Assembly (NCBI RefSeq): GCF_910577345.1
Contig: NZ_CAJTMT010000041.1
Coordinates: 1 to 24,521 of the forward strand
From: an uncultured Duncaniella sp.
GTDB taxonomy: Bacteria > Bacteroidota > Bacteroidia > Bacteroidales > Muribaculaceae
Direction: 5' to 3'
Length of the DNA: 24,521 nt
Shown: piece by piece, positions 15,559 to 22,621 of the stretch
How positions within the stretch are numbered: the first letter of the stretch is position 1
Layout: every line of letters begins with the position of its first letter
Made by a program: the position numbers and the translations under genes
Notes under the pieces: generated by a model
Database searches by the model: none
Told to the model about the DNA's origin: nothing
What the model saw: the letters and a program-made list of their open reading frames with translations, nothing else

Positions 15559-16245
15559 CTACAGGAGAATTCCTTCGGCGACCTTGTCGGCTGCGTCCTG
15601 GCCTTTAAGAGCCTCGATAATCGAGAGGGCGAACGGGATTGCCGAGGAGGGGCCGTTGGCGGTGATGACGTTTCGGTCGACTACCACACGCTGATTCTTG
15701 TGGTGTGCTCCGCCGGCGGTCACGCCTTCTTCGAAACCGGGATAACAGGTGGCCTCATATTCGTCGATGATGCCGAGGGGCGCGAGGACAACAGCCGGAG
15801 CTGCGCAGATGGCTGCTATTTTGCCTCCGGCCTTGTGCTGCGCGCTCAACAGACGACACACGCGGGCATTCTCGGCCAGATGTTTAGCACCGGGCATTCC
15901 GCCGGGAACGATATACATGCGCGCACCCTCGGGACAATTTTCAAGGAGTATGTCGGCTGCGACTTCAATATTGTGTGCGCCACGAACAGCAAGTGTCGGG
16001 TTGATTGATACGGTCTCAACCTCAATGCCGGCACGGCGGAGAAGGTCTACTGTGGCGAGGGCTTCGATTTCCTCGAAACCATCGGCAAGAAATACATAAG
16101 TTTTTTCCATATTAATTATATCTTTGTTTGCTGTTTGTTCAGCGTTCGAATTATCGATAGTTTGTGCGTTTGCCTTCGGGCGGCATAAGAAGTAAGTGAA
16201 TAATGCCACGACAATCGGAAAGAGGAGTACCAAATGCTTTTTCAT
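15559..16245 (-). CDS. DJ-1/PfpI family protein with apparent signal peptide
   Basis: The DJ-1 core starts at M46 (MEKTYVFLADGFEEIEALATVDLLRRAGI) and carries the nucleophile-elbow cysteine C147 in AAICAAPAVVLAPLG, E58/E59 as the acidic partner, and GGAHH. The family includes glyoxalases, chaperone-like and protease-like members, and the reaction is not settled by sequence. The frame continues upstream by 45 residues that look like a signal peptide with a hydrophobic core and ANAQ cleavage site (MKKHLVLLFPIVVALFTYF). That would place it in the periplasm, unusual for DJ-1. ATG 16110 would give the ordinary cytosolic form of 183 residues. No -7 box is visible between the two starts, which mildly favours the long form. 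Confidence 0.88.
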   Translation of the reverse strand: MKKHLVLLFPIVVALFTYFLCRPKANAQTIDNSNAEQTANKDIINMEKTYVFLADGFEEIEALATVDLLRRAGIEVETVSINPTLAVRGAHNIEVAADILLENCPEGARMYIVPGGMPGAKHLAENARVCRLLSAQHKAGGKIAAICAAPAVVLAPLGIIDEYEATCYPGFEEGVTAGGAHHKNQRVVVDRNVITANGPSSAIPFALSIIEALKGQDAADKVAEGILL

Positions 16246-16370
16246 CCTAAGTGAATTTGAAGTGTGTGAAATTATTGTTAGTTTTTAGTAGAGTAAACAT
16301 AACGGCGCACAACCCTGATGCATGAATCCGATTGTCGCTTAACTTATAACACTTCATAAGGGCAAAAATA

Positions 16371-16402
16371 TTTATTAATTCTGAAATTTTTCAGTAAATT
16401 TG
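16371..16402 (+). promoter_or_regulatory. Promoter for the ApbE gene
   Basis: TAAATTTG at 16395-16402 matches TAnnTTTG. A TTTA at 16371-16374 lies 20 nt upstream, one base from the TTTG -33 consensus. The start codon of the ApbE gene is 20 bp downstream of the -7 box. Confidence 0.65.
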
Positions 16403-16421
16403 AAGAAAATTTATTATAAAT

Positions 16422-17441
16422 ATGAAAAATTTGTCTTTGAAAGATGTTTTTCTTGCACTTTCGATTTCGTTTTTCCCCCTATTATTCATTGGATGCGGTC
16501 AGCGTCAGAACTACCGTTCTTTGCAAGGAAGCGTGTGGCATACCACCTATAATATAATATACAACTCACCTGTCGATCTTCGTGATTCAGTCATTGCGGT
16601 CATGAAGCAGGTTGAGATGTCGCTGTCGCCATTCAACGACAGTTCGCTGATTTCACGCGTCAACCGTGGAGAATGTGTAGTGGCTGATTCACTTGTCAGA
16701 CGTATATTTCTTGCATCGCAGGATGTCAACGTTAATAGTGCCGGACGATTTGACCCGACAGTCGCTCCTCTCATCAATCTCTGGGGCTTCGGCTATCGAA
16801 ATTCCGGAGTGGAACCGACGCAGGAGATGATAGACAGTGTCATGTCTACCGTTGGAATTTCCGAGTGTTCCATTGATTCTGCAGGGTGTATCATCCGCAA
16901 GACACCGCAGACTGAATTCAACTTCTCGGCTATTACCAAAGGTTACGGTTGTGATCTTGTCGGGGAGATGTTCCGGCGTAACGGTTGCTCAGATTTCATG
17001 GTTGAGATAGGAGGGGAGATAGCGATGGGCGGCAAGAATTCCCGTGGAGATGACTGGCACATAATGGTCGATGCCCCGATTGAGAATGACACCACGGTCG
17101 TCCATTCGCGCATGGCTGTAATGGCTGTGACGGACTGCGGAGTGGCCACCTCTGGCAATTACAGAAATTTCAAACAGACTTCAACCGGACGCGTCTGGCA
17201 TACAATCAGTACGGCTGACGGTCGACCGGCCCATACCGACTTACTGTCGGCGACTGTCATAGCTCCATCGGCAATGCTCGCCGATGCCTACGCCACAGCC
17301 TGCATGGCAATGCTTGCCGACAGCGCTGTCGCAATGCTATCAAGGGTCAATGGAGTTGAAGCACTCCTCGTCACGATGGCTACATCCGACTCCACCTACA
17401 ATATCCGGACAACCCCCGGCTTCCCCGAGATACAGAAGTGA
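16422..17441 (+). CDS. apbE: ApbE family FAD:protein FMN transferase, lipoprotein
   Basis: ApbE transfers FMN from FAD to a threonine of target proteins such as the NqrB/NqrC or RnfG/RnfD subunits at the inner membrane. The 339 residues begin with a lipoprotein signal ending in FIGC (C25), so it is membrane-anchored. Family motifs are present: FDPTVAPLINLWGFG, a FNFSAITKGYG block, MVEIGGEIAMGGKN, DCGVATSGNYRNF, HTISTADGRPA, and SAMLADAYATACMAM (metal and substrate region). No flavoprotein target lies nearby. It stands alone between a divergent DJ-1-like gene and a convergent two-gene operon 25 bp downstream. Confidence 0.93.
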   Translation: MKNLSLKDVFLALSISFFPLLFIGCGQRQNYRSLQGSVWHTTYNIIYNSPVDLRDSVIAVMKQVEMSLSPFNDSSLISRVNRGECVVADSLVRRIFLASQDVNVNSAGRFDPTVAPLINLWGFGYRNSGVEPTQEMIDSVMSTVGISECSIDSAGCIIRKTPQTEFNFSAITKGYGCDLVGEMFRRNGCSDFMVEIGGEIAMGGKNSRGDDWHIMVDAPIENDTTVVHSRMAVMAVTDCGVATSGNYRNFKQTSTGRVWHTISTADGRPAHTDLLSATVIAPSAMLADAYATACMAMLADSAVAMLSRVNGVEALLVTMATSDSTYNIRTTPGFPEIQK

Positions 17442-17466
17442 CCAACTTGCAGGATGATGTGCAGTT

Positions 17467-17991
17467 TTATGCTTTCTTGCAGGTGCCGTAAGTCTTTGAA
17501 AAATTTCGTTCCCATGCTGCCGGATTGACAGCGGAGACAGATTCAATGAAATGGTGTTTCCATCGTGCAGGAATTTTGTCAGGAGTGGTGTTGCGGAGCA
17601 ATGTCAGAATTTGCAGGAGCATGGCGTCGTCCAGGGTGATCAAGCATATAAAGTGACATGGTTTGTCAACTTTGTCTTCACAAAAACGATAGAGCCATGT
17701 ATCACGGCATTTGCGTGTCAGATTTGAGACGAGTGTCGCTGTCGGATTCTCCTTGTGTCCACATTCCTTGCATTTCTTCTTAGGAGCGTAGTCCGCCGCA
17801 CCGTTTTTCGGGTTTTTGATTTCGATGAAAAGGTGGCGATCCGGCAGTTCCACCATTATATCGACGCCCATCATGGCGTGGGAAGCCCCATGGAAAGTCG
17901 GAAGAGACTTATTCTCTTCGTCAAACTTGAATACATTGATTGCTTTAGGAAAATCGAAGGTAAAGCCGTCAGTGGTTATTTCCATTGGCAC
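17467..17991 (-). CDS. Unrecognised small protein with PD-(D/E)xK nuclease-like motif
   Basis: I do not recognise a named family. The 174 residues start at GTG 17991 (or ATG 17985). A possible nuclease core is seen at 42-60 (GVDIMVELPDRHLFIEIKN): D44, then E57-x-K59 at the end of a second strand, which fits a PD-(D/E)xK restriction-endonuclease-like active site. Cysteines C74 and C77 (KCKECGH), C95 and C104 could bind zinc. It follows the ATPase gene after a 6-bp gap in one operon, so the two products probably act together. That pairing suggests an ATPase-driven nuclease, perhaps for phage defence. The nuclease call rests on motif reading only. Confidence 0.75.
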   Translation of the reverse strand: MPMEITTDGFTFDFPKAINVFKFDEENKSLPTFHGASHAMMGVDIMVELPDRHLFIEIKNPKNGAADYAPKKKCKECGHKENPTATLVSNLTRKCRDTWLYRFCEDKVDKPCHFICLITLDDAMLLQILTLLRNTTPDKIPARWKHHFIESVSAVNPAAWERNFSKTYGTCKKA

Positions 17992-17997
17992 CGGTGT

Positions 17998-19002
17998 TTA
18001 GAAATTGGAGAGCTGTCTGTCAAGAATATCTTCGTAGGCTTGTCGGATTGGATTACAGGAAAGACCGGCAAGGGTGTCGGACGATTCATGGCTGATGCCA
18101 TTATCAGTAAGGCAAAGCGAGTGGTATGAGATTTTGTCATCCGTCTCTGCCGCCATCTCGAATTCCTTAAGAAGTACATAATCATGGGTTGCTATGAAAA
18201 TCTGCACCCCCATGCGCTGAAGTTTCAGCAGTACTTCCACAACCTTTTTTGCAAGTTTAGGATTGAGATTGGCCTCCGGTTCATCCCAAAACAGGATGCT
18301 TCCGCTTGTAAGAGAGTCGTTAATAATTAAGGTGTATAGGAGGCCGAGCTTTCTAAACCCTTCGGCAAGGAGGGGGAATTCCAATTCGCCGCTACTGTTT
18401 TTAAGATAAAAAGTCTCATTTTTCTCAATGACTCTGCCGGAGATTGCATCACTGAGGATTTTCAGCAGTTCACGACGAGCCATAGTCGGTTTGCCTTTGG
18501 ATGGTGGAATCAGCGCGCGGTCGATTATATCGGCATATATTTCTTCATATCCGATGTGCTTTTGGTTGTATAGCGAACGGAAGCCGGGAGCGTTGGCAAG
18601 CATGTCCTTGACGGGGATGTATGTTGCAGGATTTCGCTTGTCCTCGCTCCATCTGCGTTTCAGCGATGTGGCTGCGGAAGATATTTTACATGAGATCATG
18701 CGGTCCTGCTGCTCAGGTGTGTCATTGTCGTTACGACGGTACACCTCAACTTTCCCGATGCTTCGCCCCTGCGATCTGTGGACTAACCTTGATATTGAAT
18801 TCGGCCGGAATACGGCGGTGAGTTTTTGGTCAAATGTGCGATCCTCCTTCTCGTCTATCATGCAGCAGGCTGAATAGAGAGCTTTCATCACATGGGTCTT
18901 GCCGGAGCCGTTTTCTCCGATAAGAATATTAATTCCTTTTGAGAATTCTATTTCTGTGCGCGTAAAGGCTGTGAAGTTCTCAAATTTTATTTTTGTCAGC
19001 AT
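17998..19002 (-). CDS. AAA/ABC-like (SMC/RecF-type) ATPase
   Basis: The 334 residues form an ABC-type ATPase with head domain halves around a short insertion. Walker A is GENGSGKT at 29-36, preceded by ISxF-like strands (MLTKIKFENFTAFTRTEIEF). A signature-like region LLAEGFRKLGLLYTL lies at 211-225, Walker B ILFWDEPEANLNP at 236-248 (D240, E241), and the switch histidine ATHD at 271-274. This is the AAA_15/AAA_21 arrangement of ATPases that partner with nucleases in Septu-, PARIS- or OLD-like systems. There is no C-terminal TOPRIM, so the effector is likely the next gene, 6 bp downstream. Its promoter is at 19038-19045. The ATPase family is sure. The defence role is inference. Confidence 0.9.
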   Translation of the reverse strand: MLTKIKFENFTAFTRTEIEFSKGINILIGENGSGKTHVMKALYSACCMIDEKEDRTFDQKLTAVFRPNSISRLVHRSQGRSIGKVEVYRRNDNDTPEQQDRMISCKISSAATSLKRRWSEDKRNPATYIPVKDMLANAPGFRSLYNQKHIGYEEIYADIIDRALIPPSKGKPTMARRELLKILSDAISGRVIEKNETFYLKNSSGELEFPLLAEGFRKLGLLYTLIINDSLTSGSILFWDEPEANLNPKLAKKVVEVLLKLQRMGVQIFIATHDYVLLKEFEMAAETDDKISYHSLCLTDNGISHESSDTLAGLSCNPIRQAYEDILDRQLSNF

Positions 19003-19037
19003 GGGCGAAGGGTTGATTCAGGTTGTTCTTATATGTG

Positions 19038-19045
19038 CAAAACTA
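19038..19045 (-). promoter_or_regulatory. -7 promoter box for the ATPase-nuclease operon
   Basis: The minus strand reads TAGTTTTG, matching TAnnTTTG, 35 bp before the ATG at 19002. A TTTC 20 nt further upstream (19066-19069) is one base from the -33 consensus. Confidence 0.6.
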
Positions 19046-19097
19046 AGGAAAAATTGGATAAATGCGAAATATCTGCTTTATAAACTTGGGATAAAAT

Positions 19098-19131
19098 GCT
19101 TTTAACACTTTTAATTAACATTGTTAAAAGC
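19098..19131. repeat. 10-bp inverted repeat between divergent operons
   Basis: GCTTTTAACA (19098-19107) and TGTTAAAAGC (19122-19131) are perfect reverse complements with a 14-nt gap. It lies between the promoter of the ATPase operon and the promoter box of the short-ORF cluster, a good position for an operator. A terminator is less likely because of the AT-rich stem and lack of a T run. Confidence 0.55.
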
Positions 19132-19206
19132 GCGGAATGAGAGCCTTTTCGCATCGATTTTATGTTAAACAACATGTTTTTATGGCATAAATTCAAGAAA
19201 TAGCCC

Positions 19207-19214
19207 TAACTTTG
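19207..19214 (+). promoter_or_regulatory. -7 promoter box for the short-ORF cluster
   Basis: TAACTTTG matches TAnnTTTG exactly. Transcription would start near 19220 and run through the short ORFs at 19238-19680. The -33 region has no clear TTTG. Confidence 0.6.
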
Positions 19215-19237
19215 CAGCGTATTCGATTGTTTATTAA

Positions 19238-19327
19238 GTGACGCAAGTCAAAAGGGAAGTCACTCCGGAGACCATAGAGATGGGCCGCTTCCACGGAGGC
19301 TTCACCAAAGGTAAAGATTGTTTTTAA
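19238..19327 (+). CDS. Possible short leader peptide (29 aa, GTG start)
   Basis: From GTG 19238 an open frame of 29 codons ends at TAA 19325-19327. It contains TIEMGRFHGGFTKGKDCF near its end, and an internal ATG at 19280 would give 15 residues. It begins about 18 nt after the predicted transcription start. No family is recognised. It could instead be a structured leader RNA, because AGTGAC (19237-19242) can pair with GTCACT (19259-19264). Confidence 0.35.
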   Translation: MTQVKREVTPETIEMGRFHGGFTKGKDCF

Positions 19328-19354
19328 TAGGTTTAATTTAAAAATTCTGCAACT

Positions 19355-19477
19355 ATGACCAACATGTTTAAGGTTCTCAAGGCAGATGTTCACCACATCC
19401 TCCGCTCACTCGGCGAGCGTGACTGCTTCCGCACAACAGGCGACTGCAGCCTCCGTGATTACGACGAGATGAAATGA
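19355..19477 (+). CDS. Small protein of 40 aa, unrecognised
   Basis: The ATG at 19355 opens 40 codons (MTNMFKVLKADVHHILRSLG first) ending at TGA 19475-19477. The codons resemble those of the flanking genes (CTC, GGC, CGC, ATC). The peptide has a basic amphipathic N-terminal helix, H13-H14, C24 and C31, and an acidic end (RDYDEMK). No database family is recognised. A 10-codon frame starts inside its stop with a 4-bp ATGA overlap (19474-19506, MSHGKVLVKA). It lies behind the promoter box at 19207 and ahead of another short ORF. Confidence 0.5.
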   Translation: MTNMFKVLKADVHHILRSLGERDCFRTTGDCSLRDYDEMK

Positions 19478-19578
19478 GCCACGGAAAAGTACTTGTAAAG
19501 GCGTAAGTTAATCACGGCGCCTTCAGTTGGAAATTTTAATTATTCCCATGTATGTTTAACTTTTAAAATGAACGCATT

Positions 19579-19680
19579 ATGAAAGTAACAAAAATGGTAA
19601 AGAAAGCCATCGAGTGGTATTGCGAATCAGCAGCCCTCATGTATCGTGTAAATGACAGCGAACACTACCACGAGATTTGA
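19579..19680 (+). CDS. Small protein of 33 aa, unrecognised
   Basis: The ATG at 19579 opens 33 codons (MKVTKMVKKAIEWYCESAAL first) ending at TGA 19678-19680. It is lysine-rich at the start and acidic/histidine-rich at the end (NDSEHYHEI), and could form one amphipathic helix. It belongs with the short ORF 102 bp upstream, which has the same layout of basic helix and acidic tail. Function is unknown. It could be a small regulatory or membrane-associated peptide, or part of an RNA that is not translated. Confidence 0.45.
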   Translation: MKVTKMVKKAIEWYCESAALMYRVNDSEHYHEI

Positions 19681-20161
19681 TAGAATCCGGTAATGTAGAC
19701 ATCATTTCACAGATAACAATGGGACATTGAACGCCAATGGAAATGACTCCGAGCCGAAAACCGGCAATAGTGCCGAAAAAGCCCCCGACGTTCAGACCCG
19801 TCCCGATTTTTTAAGTCTATCCACAGACAAAATCTCATAATATTCAGAAAAATGGAATCGCACTTCCCAATCAGGGGAAGAGCGATTTTGTCATTTTATA
19901 CGGTCAATCTGAAAATCCGGTTAAAAGAGATACAGACGAACAAGATAGACAAAAGCAACAGACGTGTAATTTGTTTGAGATTAATCTGTTGTATCTTCTG
20001 ACCTTCCGGCTTTATGTGCCTTTCTGATATTTACGAATTTCAAGCACTGTAATTACAATCTGAGCCGTTTTATAGGGTTTGTGCATCAATCGTGATGGCG
20101 TATGGCGGGAATATGCCATCGGCTCGGAATTTTCTTAAAAATAATGAAGATTACAGTGTGG
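19681..20161. other. Intergenic region, about 480 bp, with weak coding signs
   Basis: No conventional gene is seen. A 37-codon frame from TTG 19727 to TAA 19840 reads DSEPKTGNSAEKAPDVQTRP in its middle, and an overlapping frame from ATG 19737 has 25 codons; neither has a convincing start. A hairpin near 19856-19887 could end the short-ORF transcript. A hairpin GATGGCGTA/TATGCCATC occurs at about 20093-20119. Nothing else is evident. Confidence 0.4.
19856..19887 (+). terminator. Possible terminator after the short-ORF cluster
   Basis: AATCGCACTTCCC (19856-19868) pairs with GGGAAGAGCGATT (19875-19887) with one mismatch around a 6-nt loop. The stem is followed by TTGTCATTTT, only a weak T run. 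It would end a transcript that starts near 19220. Confidence 0.5.
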
Positions 20162-20205
20162 ATTGGAAATAAAGTACTAATATTGGAAATAAAGTATTAA
20201 TTTTG
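20162..20205 (+). promoter_or_regulatory. Direct repeat and -7 box upstream of the prolyl oligopeptidase gene
   Basis: Two adjacent 20-bp copies, ATTGGAAATAAAGTAYTAAT at 20162-20181 and 20182-20201, differ at one base. The second copy runs into TAATTTTG (20198-20205), a -7 match 33 bp before the ATG at 20239. The copies cover the place of the -33 element and could bind a regulator twice on about the same DNA face. Confidence 0.6.
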
Positions 20206-20238
20206 TGGGAATAAGTCACATTTCTTCAATAATCTCTT

Positions 20239-22368
20239 ATGTCAATCTCACGCAATTTAGCCTATTCGCTCATGACCACTATGGCTCTTGGCACTCTTGG
20301 CAGCTGTTCGCAGCATAAGCAGCTTGCCTATCCCGACGCGCCGTCCGACGGCACAGTCGACACTATTTTCGGTATGGTTGTCCCCGACAATTACCGTCCG
20401 CTCGAAAATGATACCGCTGCCGAAACGCTCAAATGGGTGGAGGCTGAGAATGCGGTGACCGAAGCTTATCTCTCTCAGATACCCTTCCGCTCGAAAATCA
20501 ACTCACGTCTGACCGACCTTAACAACTATCTTAAGCGTGGTCTGAGCTACCGTGACAACGACGGAATGTTCTATTTCTATGAGAATGATGGTCTTAAGAA
20601 CCAGTCTGTCCTTTATCGCAAGCCGACTCTCGACAGCGAGGAGCGCGAGGTGTTCCTCGACCCCAACAAACTTAGCGATGACGGAACTGTGGCACTCACA
20701 GGCGTGTTCCAGTCAAAGGATGGCAAATATACAGCCTACACTATCAGCCGCAGTGGCAGTGACTGGACCGAAATCTATGTGATGGATACAAAGACCAAGG
20801 AACTGCTTCCTGACCACATCAAATGGGCTAAGTTCACAGGTGCATCGTGGGATGGCGATGGTTTCTACTATAGCGCCTATCCTGTCCCTGAGGAGGGTAA
20901 GGAGTTCTCCAACGCTAACCAGAACCACCTTGTATATTACCACAAGATTGGTACTCCGCAGTCCGACGATACTGTCGCTTTCAGCGACCCCGCACATCCC
21001 TTCCATTTCCACTCGGCCGATGTTGCTGAGTCGCAGCCTGTTCTCTTTGTCAGTGTAGGAGGTCAGGGTGTCGGCAACGAACTCAAGGTCCGCAAAAATG
21101 GTGCATGGGTGACAATGGCTCCGACACAGGAATACAGCAACGGTGTTATTGATGTCATTGACAACAAAATCTATATCCTCACCTCCTATGGAGCTCCCAA
21201 AAACCGCCTTATGGTTGCCGACCTTGCCAATCCTTCAATCGAGAACTGGAAGGAACTCGTTCCGGAGGCTGAAGGAGTCCTCTCATCCGCACAGTTCTCA
21301 GGCGACAAGCTCTATCTCACCTACGAGAAGGATGCTGCCAACCAGGTTGCCATCTATGACATGAACGGAAAGAAAGAGGGCGACATGAAGCTCCCCGGCT
21401 ACGGTTCGGTCGGTCTCTATACCGAGCGCAAGCATCCCGAGGATGTTTTCTACACCTTCACTTCTTTCACATCACCTTCCGCACAATATGCCTACGATGC
21501 AAAGACCGGCGAGAGCCGTCTGCTCTTCCAGCCTGAGATTAAGGACGTGAACTTTGACGAATATGTTACCGAGCAGGTATTCTATCCCTCGGCCGACGGT
21601 ACGAAGGTGCCTATGTTCCTCACCTACAAGAAGGGCCTTGAGCGCAACGGAAAGAATCCCATTTATCTCTATGGTTACGGAGGCTTCAACGTGTCGCTCA
21701 CTCCCGGCTTCTCCGCCAACCGCATGTTCCTTCTCGAAAACGGTGTCATCTATGCGCAGGCCAATCTTCGTGGCGGTTCCGAATATGGCGAGGCATGGCA
21801 TGAGGCCGGAACCAAGATGAACAAGCTGAACGTCTTCAACGACTTCATCGGTGCAGCCGAGTATCTCATCAAGGAGGGCTGGACTTCTCCTGACTATCTT
21901 ACGATTGAAGGTGGCAGCAACGGCGGTCTGCTTGTCGGTGCAACGGTCAATCTCCGTCCCGACCTTTTCAAAGTTGCTATCCCCCGTGTGGGTGTGATGG
22001 ATATGATGCGCTACCATCTCTTCACCATCGGCTGGAACTGGGCCTCTGACTACGGTACAAGCGCCGATTCGCCTGAGATGGCCAAGTATCTCTTCGAATA
22101 CTCACCCATCCACAATATCAAGAACGACGGCACTCCCTATCCCGCAATCCTCGTGACCACCGCCGATCATGACGACCGCGTTGTTCCTGCCCACTCGTTC
22201 AAGTATGCCGCAACTCTTCAGGCTTCGGATACCGGCGATGCTCCCAAGCTTATCCGCATTGATTCCAAGGCCGGACATGGTGCCGGTAAGCCCGTTGCAA
22301 AGGTGCTTGAGGAATACACCGACATGTATTCATTCATGTTTGAAAATCTTGGCATCGAACCGAAGTGA
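20239..22368 (+). CDS. Prolyl oligopeptidase family serine peptidase (S9A), lipoprotein
   Basis: This 709-residue protein cleaves short peptides after proline, probably at the envelope, since it begins with a lipoprotein signal ending in LGSC (C23). An N-terminal seven-bladed beta-propeller (about 75-430) is followed by the alpha/beta hydrolase domain. The catalytic triad is S560 (GGSNGG), D645 (TADHDDRVVP) and H680 (KAGHGAGKP), all in the S9A sequence context. The GYGGFNVSLTPGFSANRMFL and NLRGGSEYGEAWHEAG blocks are characteristic. The promoter region carries a 20-bp direct repeat. The long inverted repeat at 22412-22534 follows the stop. Confidence 0.95.
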   Translation: MSISRNLAYSLMTTMALGTLGSCSQHKQLAYPDAPSDGTVDTIFGMVVPDNYRPLENDTAAETLKWVEAENAVTEAYLSQIPFRSKINSRLTDLNNYLKRGLSYRDNDGMFYFYENDGLKNQSVLYRKPTLDSEEREVFLDPNKLSDDGTVALTGVFQSKDGKYTAYTISRSGSDWTEIYVMDTKTKELLPDHIKWAKFTGASWDGDGFYYSAYPVPEEGKEFSNANQNHLVYYHKIGTPQSDDTVAFSDPAHPFHFHSADVAESQPVLFVSVGGQGVGNELKVRKNGAWVTMAPTQEYSNGVIDVIDNKIYILTSYGAPKNRLMVADLANPSIENWKELVPEAEGVLSSAQFSGDKLYLTYEKDAANQVAIYDMNGKKEGDMKLPGYGSVGLYTERKHPEDVFYTFTSFTSPSAQYAYDAKTGESRLLFQPEIKDVNFDEYVTEQVFYPSADGTKVPMFLTYKKGLERNGKNPIYLYGYGGFNVSLTPGFSANRMFLLENGVIYAQANLRGGSEYGEAWHEAGTKMNKLNVFNDFIGAAEYLIKEGWTSPDYLTIEGGSNGGLLVGATVNLRPDLFKVAIPRVGVMDMMRYHLFTIGWNWASDYGTSADSPEMAKYLFEYSPIHNIKNDGTPYPAILVTTADHDDRVVPAHSFKYAATLQASDTGDAPKLIRIDSKAGHGAGKPVAKVLEEYTDMYSFMFENLGIEPK

Positions 22369-22411
22369 TAATGCTCTAAGCTTCAAGGAACTGTATTAAC
22401 TCGACAAAAGA

Positions 22412-22534
22412 GATACAAAAGCACAAAAGAGCATAAGAGACAAAAGAATTTTGTAATAAAGGATATAAAGGTAACTCTCAATCTTACAAAAAAATATATC
22501 TTTTGTTTCTTATGCACTTTTTTACTTCTGTATC
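22412..22534. repeat. Imperfect 36-bp inverted repeat after the prolyl oligopeptidase gene
   Basis: Bases 22412-22447 and 22499-22534 match as reverse complements at 31 of 36 positions, with a 51-nt spacer. Both arms hold GCATAAGARACAAAAG, the core also seen in the perfect inverted repeat at 4029-4158. Like that one, it follows a gene closely, so it may act as a terminator or be a small repeat element. Confidence 0.75.
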
Positions 22535-22621
22535 AAAAAAACAGAAATATTGAAGTATGATACAGCTCCTTGAACTTTGACCGACTCTGATTTCTAACTA
22601 CTCTCCTTCTTGACAAGCGAA

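Noticed and set aside
18428..18877. 149-codon plus-strand ORF
   Set aside because: Antisense to the ATPase gene with its Walker motifs; serine/arginine-rich shadow composition.
19193..19396. 67-codon minus-strand ORF in the gene-poor region
   Set aside because: It runs against the short ORFs that have a promoter box and better codon use; no promoter box or motif was seen for it.
20045..20157. Distant 9-bp inverted match CACTGTAAT/ATTACAGTG
   Set aside because: Arms are about 95 bp apart and short; likely chance in AT-rich DNA.
21472..22017. 181-codon minus-strand ORF
   Set aside because: Antisense to the catalytic domain of the prolyl oligopeptidase, whose triad is intact; no motifs in the shadow frame.
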